DNA from: Streptomyces griseomycini
GTDB taxonomy: Bacteria > Actinomycetota > Actinomycetes > Streptomycetales > Streptomycetaceae
Length of the DNA: 64,000 nucleotides
Assembly (NCBI RefSeq): GCF_014203535.1
Contig: NZ_JACHJI010000010.1
Span: forward strand, 1 to 64,000
Reading direction: 5' to 3'
Shown here: piece by piece, positions 45,386 through 54,011 of the stretch
Layout: each line of letters opens with the position of its first letter
How positions within the stretch are numbered: position 1 is the stretch's first letter
Translations under genes and position numbers: made by a program
The notes under the pieces: model-generated
What the model saw: only the letters and a program-made list of their open reading frames with translations
Database searches by the model: none
What the model was told of the DNA's origin: nothing

Positions 45386-46606
45386 ATGGCTGACATCTTC
45401 GACTTTGAAGACTTCTACTCGTCCTTCACGATCTTCCAGGCCATGCAGAAGACAGACGTCCGGCCCTTCTACCGCACGCTGAACGAACGGGACGGAACGG
45501 CGACCGTCGACGGCAACGAAGTGGTCATGGCAGGTTCCAGCGACTACCTGAGTCTGCATTCCGACCCGCGCGTCACCGGCGCGGCCGTCAAGGCCCTCGA
45601 AGAGTTCGGCACCTCCTCGTCCGGCGCCCGGGCCATGAACGGAACCCGCGCACTGCACACCGAACTCGAAGCGCGCCTCGCCGCCTTCCTGGGGACCGAG
45701 GCCGCGGCCGTCACCCCCTCCGGCCTCCAGGCCAACCAGGCCCTGTCCGCCCTGTTGAACAGGAACACCACCGTCTTCAGCGACGCGGCCAACCACGCCT
45801 CGCTGATCGACGGCATCCGTCTGAGCGGCGCCCGCCGGATCTCCTACCGCCACTCCGACACGGAGCGCCTCGCCGAGCTCCTGGCCCGCACCGACTCCGA
45901 TGCCCGCTCCCGGGGAACGGCCAAGGTGATCGTCACCGACGGCCTGTTCTCCATGGACGGCGACATGTGCCGCCTGCCCGAACTCCTCACCCTCGCCCGC
46001 CGTCACGGGGCCAGGGTCATCGTCGACGGCGCGCACGACATCGGCGTGCTCGGCCCCAACGGGCGCGGCGTGGGCGACCACTTCGGGCTTCAGCACGCCG
46101 TCGACCTCTACACCGGGAGCCTGGCCAAGACCTTCGCCTCGACCGGAGGGTTCCTCGCCGGTCCCGCGCACGTCATCGAGTATCTGCGGTGGTCCGCCCG
46201 GTCGATCCTGTTCTCCGGGGCCCTGCCGCCGGCGGCGCTCGCGGCAGCCGGCGCGGCCCTCGACATCATCGAAACCGAGCCCTGGCGGCGCCGACGCGCC
46301 ACCGAGGTCGCCGAGCGACTGCGGCAGGGACTGCGCGAACTCGGCTTCGACACCGGACGCTCCACCACCCCCGTCATCCCGGTCCTCGCCGGAGAGGCCA
46401 CCGTCTGCACCCGGATGTGGCAGGGACTCCTCGACGCGGGCGTCTTCACCAACGCCGTCGGCTCCCCTGCCGTTCCCGAAGGACGCTGCGTCATCCGCAT
46501 CACCGCGCAAGCCGCCCACACGGACGAACACATCACGCGGATCCTGGACGCCTTCGCCTCAGTCGGCAGTGCCCTCGGCGTCATCCCCACCGCCACAGCC
46601 GCGTAG
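45386..46606 (+). CDS. Alpha-oxoamine synthase (PLP-dependent)
   Basis: A 406-residue fold-type I PLP enzyme of the 8-amino-7-oxononanoate synthase / serine palmitoyltransferase / KBL group. Features: SSDYLSLHSDPRVTGAAVKA, GTSSSGARAMNGTRALHTEL, VDGAHDIGVLGPNGRG (PLP Asp) and the Schiff-base Lys248 in YTGSLAKTFASTGGF. It condenses an amino acid with an acyl thioester with loss of CO2. GGAAGGA precedes ATG 45386. No biotin genes are near, so biotin synthesis is unlikely. With the adjacent reductase it may make an aminoketone or sphingoid-like lipid; that is inference. Confidence 0.88.
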   Translation: MADIFDFEDFYSSFTIFQAMQKTDVRPFYRTLNERDGTATVDGNEVVMAGSSDYLSLHSDPRVTGAAVKALEEFGTSSSGARAMNGTRALHTELEARLAAFLGTEAAAVTPSGLQANQALSALLNRNTTVFSDAANHASLIDGIRLSGARRISYRHSDTERLAELLARTDSDARSRGTAKVIVTDGLFSMDGDMCRLPELLTLARRHGARVIVDGAHDIGVLGPNGRGVGDHFGLQHAVDLYTGSLAKTFASTGGFLAGPAHVIEYLRWSARSILFSGALPPAALAAAGAALDIIETEPWRRRRATEVAERLRQGLRELGFDTGRSTTPVIPVLAGEATVCTRMWQGLLDAGVFTNAVGSPAVPEGRCVIRITAQAAHTDEHITRILDAFASVGSALGVIPTATAA

Positions 46607-46634
46607 AGACGAGGTGACGGCGCCGGGATCCCTC

Positions 46635-46663
46635 CGGCCCGGCCGCGTGAGCCGGCCGGGCCG
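46635..46663 (+). terminator. Hairpin after the alpha-oxoamine synthase
   Basis: CGGCCCGGCCG (46635-46645) pairs with CGGCCGGGCCG (46653-46663) around a 7-base loop, about 30 bases after the stop. Confidence 0.65.
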
Positions 46664-46749
46664 CGGGACTGAGCCCGCACCTCGGGTGGCGGCGCACACC
46701 TCGCCGTGCGTGGGGGCCGTCCCCGTCACGGCATCCGCCGCCGCCCCTC

Positions 46750-46801
46750 GGACGTCATCTCACTCGGTGAGTCCGCGGTGACACGCGGGGGTCGCGGCGG
46801 T
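46750..46801. repeat. 52-bp imperfect inverted repeat, right arm
   Basis: Partner of 43029-43080. Both arms, read in the frame of the outer strand, encode nearly the same peptide (SDVISLGESAVTRGGRG here, SDVVSLGEPAVTRGGRG there), so they could also be copies of a decayed coding segment. The remaining bases to the pirin gene show nothing else. Confidence 0.75.
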
Positions 46802-46899
46802 GGCGGGGAAGGCGGGGGGCGAAGGCCCGAGCCCGGGGGCGGCCACGTCGCCGGGCGGGCGCAGCAACGATCTCGGGCACCTCGGTTCAGGGGCCACGT

Positions 46900-47880
46900 T
46901 CACGCAGGTCGGCGCACCCTTCCCCGCGGCTTCAAGGGTGCGTTCGGCAGCTCCGGCGCGGGCAGTGGAGCCCCGTCGTATCCGTGCACCTCACCGAAAC
47001 GGGACCCCTTCATCCAGTCCTCGCGGGCCCGCACGATCTCGTCGTGCGACCGGCCGATGAAGTTCCACCACATGACGATCTCCTCCTGGAAGGGGGGCCC
47101 GCCCAGCAGCACCAGCCGGGCGGGGTCGATCGCCTCGTTCGTCAGGGTGAGCGTCGTGCACCCCGGGGCGACGTAGCCCAGTTCGGCCGGCCGCACGGCC
47201 GTGCCCTCGACGCGCACGTCACCGCTGTCGACGAGGACGCCGTGCTCGAAGCCGGCGTCGACGTCGAGGGTCACGGTGCCGCCCGGCGCCAGGGACACCT
47301 CGGCTCCCAGCAGGGGCGTGAAGGTGCGCACGGGCGAGGTGTCACCGGCGAGCGAGCCGAGGAAGACCCGCACCTCACCGCCGTCCAGGGGCACCGGGGA
47401 CGGCACGTGGTGCTGGAAGTCCCGGTCGGCGTCGCGGTGTTCCCCGGGCAGGGCCACCCAGAGTTGCACACCGTGCAGGATCGTGGTCCCCGGCGTGGAC
47501 ACCTCGGAGTGGCTGATGCCGAAGCCGCCGGTCATGAGGTTGAGTTCCCCGGGCCTGACGAACGCGTGGCTGCCCAGGCTGTCGCGGTGCTCGATCTCGC
47601 CGCTGAAGAGCCAGCTGACCGTCTGCAGTCCGGTGTGCGGGTGGGGAGCGACGTCCATGCCGCCCGACTCGGCGACGTCGTCGGGACCGTAGTGGTCGGC
47701 GAAGCACCAGGCCCCGATCAGTGTCCGGGCCCGTTGGGGCAGCGTGCGCCGCACCGTCATCGCGCGCGGACCGCCGAGCGGGACGTCCCGGGCGGTGAGG
47801 ACCTCCACTCCGGCACCGGGAACGCCGTCCTCCAGGGCCCCGCACCTCAGCTCCGCGGGATGCGTCTCCGTGTTGCTCAC
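46900..47880 (-). CDS. Pirin-family protein
   Basis: A 326-residue bicupin. The metal-site segment is APHPHTGLQTVSWLFSGEIE HRDSLG, with GFGISHSEVSTPG downstream, and the C-terminal cupin includes FQEEIVMWWNFIGRSHDEI. Pirins bind iron and act as quercetinases or redox-linked regulators. The gene is divergent from an AhpD-like gene with a short A/T-rich gap, suggesting shared oxidative-stress or metal control. Confidence 0.9.
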   Translation of the reverse strand: MSNTETHPAELRCGALEDGVPGAGVEVLTARDVPLGGPRAMTVRRTLPQRARTLIGAWCFADHYGPDDVAESGGMDVAPHPHTGLQTVSWLFSGEIEHRDSLGSHAFVRPGELNLMTGGFGISHSEVSTPGTTILHGVQLWVALPGEHRDADRDFQHHVPSPVPLDGGEVRVFLGSLAGDTSPVRTFTPLLGAEVSLAPGGTVTLDVDAGFEHGVLVDSGDVRVEGTAVRPAELGYVAPGCTTLTLTNEAIDPARLVLLGGPPFQEEIVMWWNFIGRSHDEIVRAREDWMKGSRFGEVHGYDGAPLPAPELPNAPLKPRGRVRRPA

Positions 47881-47904
47881 CGTGCGGCCCTCCCGCCCTC
47901 CGAA

Positions 47905-47940
47905 GAGAAAGTTTCATTTTCAACATTCATGGGTCGATGA
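47905..47940. promoter_or_regulatory. Divergent pirin/AhpD promoter with TGAAAATGA half-site
   Basis: On the minus strand TGAAAATGA (47922-47914) equals the left half of the Streptomyces Zur box TGAAAATGATTTTCA, but the right half is not conserved. The surrounding A/T-rich 30 bases form the divergent promoter. Metal control is only a possibility. Confidence 0.35.
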
Positions 47941-47980
47941 TAGGACGGGCAGGAAGAGACCGCGCGATGAAGGAGTCCAC

Positions 47981-48490
47981 GTGGCACAGACGCCGACGCA
48001 GACGCCGGGGGCGGCCGACGGGCGACGGGTGTTCGTCGACAAGCAGAGCCCCGACGCGTACGAGGCGCTGAGGGCCACGGCGGAGGCGGTGCGGGGCGTC
48101 GCGGCGGCGGCCGGGCTGGACCGCCTCCTCGTGGAACTGGTCAACATCCGGGTCTCCCAGCTGAACGCCTGCGCCTACTGCCTCAGCCTGCGCACCAGGG
48201 CCGCGCTGCGGGCCGGTGAGACCGCCCAGCGCCTGGGCGTCCTGCCGGCCTGGCGCGACACCGGACTGTTCTCCCCCCGCGAACGCGCGGCGCTCGCGCT
48301 CGCGGAGGCCACCACCCGCCCCGCCGACGCCGGCGCGCAGAGCGCCGCCCACGCCGAGGCGCGGGGCGTCCTGTCGGACGACGAGATCTCCGCCGTGATC
48401 CGGGTGGCGATCAGCATCAACGCTTTCAACCGGGTCTCCGTCCTGAGCAAGCACCCGGTGCGCGGCAGTTCGGTGACGCCGTCGCCGTGA
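47981..48490 (+). CDS. Carboxymuconolactone decarboxylase/AhpD-family protein
   Basis: A 169-residue protein with the AhpD core: LLVELVNIRVSQLNACAYC LSLRTRAALRAGE has the CxxC redox pair (NACAYC), though the family His after the CxxC is replaced, and ISAVIRVAISINAFNRVSVL completes the helical bundle. Members are alkylhydroperoxidase-like. GTG 47981 has AAGGAG six bases upstream. Divergent from pirin. A perfect palindrome begins one base after its stop. Confidence 0.88.
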   Translation: MAQTPTQTPGAADGRRVFVDKQSPDAYEALRATAEAVRGVAAAAGLDRLLVELVNIRVSQLNACAYCLSLRTRAALRAGETAQRLGVLPAWRDTGLFSPRERAALALAEATTRPADAGAQSAAHAEARGVLSDDEISAVIRVAISINAFNRVSVLSKHPVRGSSVTPSP

Positions 48491-48491
48491 A

Positions 48492-48531
48492 GCGGAGTGG
48501 CCGGGTCCGCATGCGGACCCGGCCACTCCGC
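48492..48531. terminator. Perfect 40-bp palindrome, probable bidirectional terminator
   Basis: gcggagtggccgggtccgc (19 bases) is followed by at and its exact reverse complement. It begins one base after the AhpD-like gene's stop. The loop is very tight, so a cruciform or a protein site is also possible. Confidence 0.8.
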
Positions 48532-48586
48532 ACTAGCGTGGAAGGGACCGCGGCAGCCAGCAGCGCGCACCGGGAGGGTGACGCCG

Positions 48587-50002
48587 ATGCCGGACACACG
48601 AGGGGCCGTACTGACAGCCGCTGCGGAGCAGGCGATGGCGGACGGGCTCCGCTCCTCGCTGCGAGGCGAGGTGATCGACCGCGGGCATCCCGGATACGAC
48701 GAGGCCCGGACCGTCTGGAACGGGCTGGTCGACCGCCGCCCCGCGCTCATCGCCCGGTGCACGGGCACGGCTGACGTCGTCGAGGCCGTACGGGTCGCGC
48801 GCGAGCACCGTCCCGTCGTCAGCATCCGCGGCGGCGGGCACCAGGTGGCGGGCAGCGCGGTGTGCGACGACGGGCTGGTGATCGACCTGTCGCGCATGAA
48901 GGGCGTGCACGTCGACCCCGCCGCCCGGACCGCGCGGGCCCAGGCGGGCGTGACCTGGGGCGAGCTCGACCGCGAGACCCAGCTGCACCGTCTGGCCACA
49001 CCGGGCGGGGAGATCTCGGCCACCGGGATCGCAGGTCTCACGCTCGGCGGCGGCTTCGGATTCGTGATGCGGACGTTCGGCCTGAGCTGCGACAGCCTCC
49101 GCTCCCTCACGATCGTCACCGCGGACGGCACGGTACGCACGGCGAGCCGGGAGGAAGAACCCGAACTGTTCTGGGCGGCGCGCGGCGGCGGCCGGGGCCT
49201 CGGAGTCGTCACGTCCTTCGAGTTCGGCCTTCACCCGCTCGGCCCCGAGGTGGCCGGCGTGCTGGTCCTCCACCCGTACGAGCGTGCCGAGGAGGTGCTG
49301 CGGGCCTGGCGGGACGCGTCCCGCGCCGCGCCGGAGACGGTCACACCGGAGCTCCTGCTCTGGACCGTGCCCGCGGATCCCGCGATCCCGGCCGAACTGC
49401 ACCGGACGAACTGCGTGATGGTCGGCGCCGTGTACGGGGGCCCGCCGGGTGACGGCGCCGCTGCCGCGCTGGCACCGCAGCGCGAACTGGGGCCGCCGCT
49501 CCTCGACTTGAGCGGAACCGTGCCCTACGTCGCGCTGCAGAGCGCCAACACGTGGCGCTTCCCCGACGGCGAGCGCTACTTCATGAAGTCCCACTTCGTG
49601 GACGAGCTGAGCGACGAGGCCATCACGGCCCTCGTGGACTGGTACTCCCGGCGGCCGACCCCGGAGAGCCTGATCGTCGTCCGCACCCTGGGCGGCGCCG
49701 TGGCGCACGTCGGCCCCGACGACAGCGCGTTCGCGCACCGGGCCGCGCGCTACAACGTCAGCATCGACGCGGGCTGGCAGGATCCTGCGCTGGACGAGAC
49801 CGCGATCGGTTGGGCGCGCTCGGCCTGGGACGCGATGAAACCGTTCTCCAGCGGCGGGACGTACGTCAACTTCGCCGGGCTCGGCGAGGACGCGAGCGAG
49901 CTGCGGGGCGCGGTCTTCGGCTCGCACGAGGAACGGCTCGAGCGCACCCGCGCCGCGTACGACCCGGACGGCCTCTTCGCGTCGGCCGCGCGCAGACCGT
50001 GA
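48587..50002 (+). CDS. FAD-binding oxidoreductase, berberine-bridge-enzyme type
   Basis: A 471-residue PCMH-fold flavoprotein. VSIRGGGHQVAGSAVCDDGL contains the His that usually carries 8-alpha-linked FAD, and GGEISATGIAGLTLGGGFGF is the second FAD loop, where the Cys of bicovalent enzymes is absent. The C-terminal BBE motif is YVNFAGLGEDASELRGAVFG ... YDPDGLF. It oxidises sugars, alkaloids or polyketides. GGGAGGG precedes ATG 48587. No signal peptide is present. Substrate not readable. Confidence 0.9.
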   Translation: MPDTRGAVLTAAAEQAMADGLRSSLRGEVIDRGHPGYDEARTVWNGLVDRRPALIARCTGTADVVEAVRVAREHRPVVSIRGGGHQVAGSAVCDDGLVIDLSRMKGVHVDPAARTARAQAGVTWGELDRETQLHRLATPGGEISATGIAGLTLGGGFGFVMRTFGLSCDSLRSLTIVTADGTVRTASREEEPELFWAARGGGRGLGVVTSFEFGLHPLGPEVAGVLVLHPYERAEEVLRAWRDASRAAPETVTPELLLWTVPADPAIPAELHRTNCVMVGAVYGGPPGDGAAAALAPQRELGPPLLDLSGTVPYVALQSANTWRFPDGERYFMKSHFVDELSDEAITALVDWYSRRPTPESLIVVRTLGGAVAHVGPDDSAFAHRAARYNVSIDAGWQDPALDETAIGWARSAWDAMKPFSSGGTYVNFAGLGEDASELRGAVFGSHEERLERTRAAYDPDGLFASAARRP

Positions 50003-50131
50003 GCCCGCGAACGGATCCCGAGGCGGGCGGCCGCCCTCACCTCCGTTCGGCCGCGCCCGGGCCTCCCGACCCGGTCACGGCCCCACGAGGATGCGGGAGG
50101 TTCCCCGCACCGGCCGTCCAGGAGGCTGAAG

Positions 50132-50941
50132 ATGGGTGAGATGATCGACGTGGGCGACGTCGGGCTCTGGGTCGAGCGCCGGGGCACGGGACCCGATGTC
50201 CTGCTCATCGCCGGGCTCGGTGACACCGCCGAGGCGTGGCAGTCCCAACTCGACGGGCTCGCGGACCGCTATCGGCTCACCGCCTTCGACAACCGTGGCG
50301 CCGGGCGCACTCCGCTGCCCGAGGGGCCCCTCTCGGTGCCCCTGATGGCCGCCGACGCCGCCGCGCTCCTGGACGCCCTGGAGGTCCCGGCCGCCCACGT
50401 CGCCGGTTTCTCGGGAGGCAGCTTCATCGCCCAGGAACTGGCGCTGAGCCGTCCCGAACTCGTCCGCAGTCTCGTCCTCATGAGCACATGTGCCCGGCCC
50501 GACGCCTATTTCCGCACCATGACGGGCTTCTGGCACTGGATGGCCGAGCGCGCCCCGAGCGAGCGCGCCATGCTCGAGGCGTTCTACCTGTGGGTCTACA
50601 CGCCGCGCGCACACGCCGACGGCACGGTCGACCGGATCATCGAGGAGGCGCTGGCCTTCGCGCACCCGCAGTCCGTCGACGCCTTCCAGCGCCAGCTCGC
50701 CTCCTTCGCCGGCCACGACACGCTCGACCGGCTGGCGGGGATCACCGCGCCGACGCTCGTCCTGGCCGGCGAGCTCGACCTCGCCACCCCTCCGCGTCTC
50801 GGCCGCGTGGTCGCCGAGGGGATTCCCGGTGCCGGGTTCGAGGTACTGCCCGGGGAGGCGCACCAGCCCTTCCAGGAAGTCCCGGACGTGTTCAACGCCC
50901 GCGTCGACGCCTTCTGGCGTGAGGTCGGGGCACGGGGCTGA
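50132..50941 (+). CDS. Alpha/beta-fold hydrolase
   Basis: A 269-residue hydrolase. Features: LLIAGLGDTAEAWQSQL (oxyanion region), FDNRGAGRTPLP, nucleophile Ser in VAGFSGGSFIAQELAL, Asp in LAGELDLATPPRL and His in PGEAHQPFQEVPD. It resembles 3-oxoadipate enol-lactonase and haloperoxidase-type enzymes. GGAGG at 50121-50125 sets ATG 50132. The substrate is unknown. Confidence 0.9.
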   Translation: MGEMIDVGDVGLWVERRGTGPDVLLIAGLGDTAEAWQSQLDGLADRYRLTAFDNRGAGRTPLPEGPLSVPLMAADAAALLDALEVPAAHVAGFSGGSFIAQELALSRPELVRSLVLMSTCARPDAYFRTMTGFWHWMAERAPSERAMLEAFYLWVYTPRAHADGTVDRIIEEALAFAHPQSVDAFQRQLASFAGHDTLDRLAGITAPTLVLAGELDLATPPRLGRVVAEGIPGAGFEVLPGEAHQPFQEVPDVFNARVDAFWREVGARG

Positions 50942-51127
50942 GCGGCACTCGGCCGGCCGTCGGCGCGGGCGGCCCCGACGAAGCCGCCACCGCGGGTGCG
51001 GTGCGGTTGCGGAGGGCTGCCGCGGACCGTGCGCGTCACCCGGACGAGCGGACCGATCGTACGGGGGAACGAAACATCCGGCCGATGCGGCAAGCGCTCC
51101 GCCGGGTCGCGTAGGACAGTAAGAACC

Positions 51128-51943
51128 ATGAACCGTCACCGACGCCCACCCCGGCGGGCCCCGTGGATCGCAGGCGGCGCCGCTGTGCTCCTCCTCGGTG
51201 GCATCGGCGTGTGGGTGTTGGTCGCGCAGGACGGAGGAACGCCCCGCCCCACGCCGTCGGCCTCGGCCGATCTGTCCCTGCCGACCCTGAACCCCCTGCC
51301 GTCCTGGACGCCCGAACCACGGACGTCGAGCACGGCACGGCAGACGCCGACACCGACAGGCACGGCACGGCAGACGCCGACGCCGACAGGCACAGTGCGG
51401 CAGACGCCGACGCGCACGCCGTCGCCCGAGCCGACGACGGCCCGTCCCCGTCGTTCGGCACCGCCGGGCCACCGGCCGACACCCCGCCCGCCGACGGCCG
51501 ACGCGTCGGCCGCACGGCCCCCGAGGGCGACACCGACGCCGGCGCCGACACGCTCCGCAGCGACCGAACCGCCGGCACCGCCCCGGCGGACCGTGCCGGC
51601 GCGGACCCCGGCGACGCGACCGGAGCCGTCACCTCCCACTCCGCCGCCCCCTGCGTCGACGCCCGCTCCGGCGCCGTCCACTCCGCCATCGTCCGCTCCG
51701 GCCTCACCCCCTCGGAAACCGACGACGCCGACGCCGACGGCCGGGGGCGGCAAACCGGTGACCACCACGTGGTACACCTCCCCGGTCGCGGTGGCCGCCG
51801 CCCAGCGCATGGCCGCCGCCGACACGGTCGGTGACCCCGCCTGCTCGATGTCGGCCGTGGGCCGCCCGGATCCCGGCCTCGTCCCGCGGGACAGCCGGAT
51901 CGGCATCGGCCGTCACGGCAGCTACTGGTGTCTGATCTGGTGA
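51128..51943 (+). CDS. Membrane-anchored Pro/Thr-rich protein
   Basis: A 271-residue protein. A basic N-terminus and one hydrophobic segment (WIAGGAAVLLLGGIGVWVLV, about 13-32) anchor it. Residues 38-205 are a Pro/Thr/Ala-rich stalk with three copies of a ten-residue repeat (TARQTPTPTG). The C-terminal 60 residues form a small domain with two Cys (DPACSMSAVG ... GSYWCLIW) that may be a wall or ligand-binding head. No known family was recognised. The ribosome site before ATG 51128 is weak. Confidence 0.65.
   Translation: MNRHRRPPRRAPWIAGGAAVLLLGGIGVWVLVAQDGGTPRPTPSASADLSLPTLNPLPSWTPEPRTSSTARQTPTPTGTARQTPTPTGTVRQTPTRTPSPEPTTARPRRSAPPGHRPTPRPPTADASAARPPRATPTPAPTRSAATEPPAPPRRTVPARTPATRPEPSPPTPPPPASTPAPAPSTPPSSAPASPPRKPTTPTPTAGGGKPVTTTWYTSPVAVAAAQRMAAADTVGDPACSMSAVGRPDPGLVPRDSRIGIGRHGSYWCLIW
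51331..51420. repeat. Three 30-bp in-frame tandem repeats
   Basis: Units at 51331-51360, 51361-51390 and 51391-51420 with shared core cggcagacgccgac. The first two differ at one base. They encode the ten-residue stalk repeat, and copy number may vary among strains. Confidence 0.85.
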
Positions 51944-52033
51944 GGCACCGCGCGACGAGCGAACGGGGTGCCCTTTCCCCGAGCCGGAGGATCACCGAGA
52001 GCGGGAGGAGCTCGGCCCGGTAGTCTGACGATC

Positions 52034-52492
52034 ATGGAGGACTGGGGGATCCGGCCGGCTTCGGCGGCGGACGTCGAGGCGGTGGCCGAGTTGCGGGCCG
52101 TGGTGCTGAGGGAGGATCTGGAGCGGCTCGGGCGGTACGACGGGCAGCGGGTGCGGCAGCGGCTGCGGGACGGGTTCGCGCCGGAGCACACCTGGGTGAT
52201 CGAGGTGGGCGGCGCGTTCGCCGGCTGCGTGTCGCTGCGGCCGGCCGAGGACGCCCACTGGCTGGAGCACTTCTACCTGGCTCCGCACCTGCAGGGCGGA
52301 GGCATCGGGACGGCCGTGCTGCGCGGGCTGCTGGAACAGTGCGACCGCGACGACACCCCGGTCCGGCTGAACGTGCTGCGGGGCAGTCCGGCCCGGCGAC
52401 TGTACGAGCGGCACGGGTTCACGCTCGAGACCGAGGACGCGGTGGACGTGTTCATGGTGCGCGAACCGGACGGGGCCGTGCGCGGCGCATGA
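52034..52492 (+). CDS. GNAT-family N-acetyltransferase
   Basis: A 152-residue acetyltransferase. The acetyl-CoA loop is YLAPHLQGGGIGTAVLRGLL (motif A, about residues 77-96), and the C-terminal SPARRLYERHGFTLETED is motif B. Substrate unknown. ATG 52034 has no Shine-Dalgarno; TAGTCT eight bases before it looks like a -10 element, so the mRNA may be leaderless. A strong hairpin follows the gene. Confidence 0.88.
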   Translation: MEDWGIRPASAADVEAVAELRAVVLREDLERLGRYDGQRVRQRLRDGFAPEHTWVIEVGGAFAGCVSLRPAEDAHWLEHFYLAPHLQGGGIGTAVLRGLLEQCDRDDTPVRLNVLRGSPARRLYERHGFTLETEDAVDVFMVREPDGAVRGA

Positions 52493-52556
52493 CCGTCCGG
52501 TGGGTTCGCGGAGCCGGACGGCCGGGAGGACGGGCACGAGTCCGGCCACGTCAGGG

Positions 52557-52586
52557 GGAAGGGCCCGGCGGTCGCCGGGCCCTTCC
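52557..52586. terminator. Strong hairpin between GNAT and LPMO genes
   Basis: GGAAGGGCCCGGCG (52557-52570) pairs perfectly with CGCCGGGCCCTTCC (52573-52586) around a two-base loop. It lies between convergent genes, so it can serve both. Confidence 0.8.
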
Positions 52587-52645
52587 GCACGGAACCTGTG
52601 GCGTCGTCCACGCCGCACCGCTCCGCCCGGCCGGTGGGACGGACG

Positions 52646-53728
52646 CTACGGCGCCACGCAGCCGATCGTCCCCGCCGGGAAGTCGTTGCCCGACGACGTG
52701 GCCGTGAAGCCGAACGTCACGCTCCCGTCAGGGGCGATCACACGGTTGTGGTCGACGTTCCCCACCGTCACCGTGCCGTCGGAGCCGGTGGACAGGGAAC
52801 CGTTCCACACACTGCTGATCCGGGTCCCGGAACCGGGCTTCCACTGCACGGCCCAGCCGTTGAGCGGCGACGTCCCGTGGTTCATCACCTCGACGGAGCC
52901 CTGGAAGCCGCCGTCCCAGGAGTTCACCACGTTGTAGACGGCCATGCAGGAACCCGTGTGGGGCGGGGGGTCCGTCGGGGTCGGCGTCGGGTCCGGGGTC
53001 GGCGTGCCGCCCGGGTTCCGGATGCCGGTCACCTCTCCGTTGCCGCCGTCGAAGACGATGTCGGAGCAGGAGAAGAAGTTCTCCTGGCTGTCCGAACGCA
53101 CCCACTGCATGAAGATCAGCGCGTCGCCGGAGCGGCCGGAGGGCAGCTTCAGGTCCCAGTGGTAGTGGCCGCCGTTGGTGCCCGGTGAGCCCTGCTGGGG
53201 CGGGTTGGTGACGGTCTGGATGAGCTCCAGGTCGTCCCAGCCCAGCTGGGACGTGGGCGACCAGCCGGGCTTGGTGAGGTAGACCCGGAAGTCACCGGGG
53301 TGGGCGGCCCAGTTGCTGTACTGCACCTTGACCGTCGCTCCGGACGTCAGGTGCGTCCGGGGCCAGTCGGCGCGGGCCGCGTTGTAGGCGGAGAAGTCGT
53401 ACGGGGACCGGTCCCCGGCGCTGCAGAGGGTGCCGTCCGGAACGTAGCCGGGGCCGCGCCCGGCCGCCCTGGAGTCGAGGACGGCGAACCAGTTGTACAA
53501 CGCCGACGAGCCGCTTTCGTTCAGCGCGTCCCTGCACGCCGGGTTGGTCGGGGCGAGTCCGCCGGTGCCGGTGACGGCGTCCAGTTGGCAGAGGTAGGTG
53601 CGTGAGCCGGGCATCATCGCCACGCCGTGCGCCTGCGCGTCGTTCTGCCAGAGGAAGCTCAGGCCGAACCCTCCGAGGAGGGTGGCCAGCACTGCTGCCA
53701 AGGAGACGAATCTGCGTCGTAAGGCCAT
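52646..53728 (-). CDS. celS2: AA10 lytic polysaccharide monooxygenase with CBM2
   Basis: A 360-residue secreted copper enzyme that oxidatively cleaves cellulose. The signal peptide ends AQA, exposing His34 (HGVAMMPGSRTYLCQ) as N-terminal copper ligand; His143 in YSNWAAHPGDFRVYL completes the histidine brace. The catalytic domain ends near residue 230, then a Pro/Thr linker (PTPDPTPTPTDPPP) and a family 2 cellulose-binding domain (CMAVYNVVNSWDGGFQGSVE). It closely resembles S. coelicolor CelS2 (cellulose C1-oxidising). It follows the GH12 gene after 283 bases, as in S. coelicolor. Confidence 0.93.
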   Translation of the reverse strand: MALRRRFVSLAAVLATLLGGFGLSFLWQNDAQAHGVAMMPGSRTYLCQLDAVTGTGGLAPTNPACRDALNESGSSALYNWFAVLDSRAAGRGPGYVPDGTLCSAGDRSPYDFSAYNAARADWPRTHLTSGATVKVQYSNWAAHPGDFRVYLTKPGWSPTSQLGWDDLELIQTVTNPPQQGSPGTNGGHYHWDLKLPSGRSGDALIFMQWVRSDSQENFFSCSDIVFDGGNGEVTGIRNPGGTPTPDPTPTPTDPPPHTGSCMAVYNVVNSWDGGFQGSVEVMNHGTSPLNGWAVQWKPGSGTRISSVWNGSLSTGSDGTVTVGNVDHNRVIAPDGSVTFGFTATSSGNDFPAGTIGCVAP

Positions 53729-54011
53729 GGGATCTCCTGTACCGGTGGTGGGCTGGTCGTGGGGGGCGGAAGGAGGTGGAACCCCTGCCCGTCCGGGGAG
53801 AGGCGCCGACCGGACGGGCAGGGGGATCGGGGGTGGGGGGATCGAAGGGACAGGGGGACCGGAGGGGCGGGGGCCGGTCGTGCGCCAGGCACCGGTGCGC
53901 TCCGGGACGGTCCGGCGGTGGGGCCGCTCCGGGGCCCGCCCTGTCGGTGCAGGGAGGAGGGGCGGGGCCCGGAGCAGGGGGACACGGCGGGCGCGCGGCC
54001 CGCCGGTCGCG

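Noticed and set aside
45386..46606. BioF of a biotin operon
   Set aside because: No bioA, bioB or bioD neighbours; the family alone does not define the substrate.
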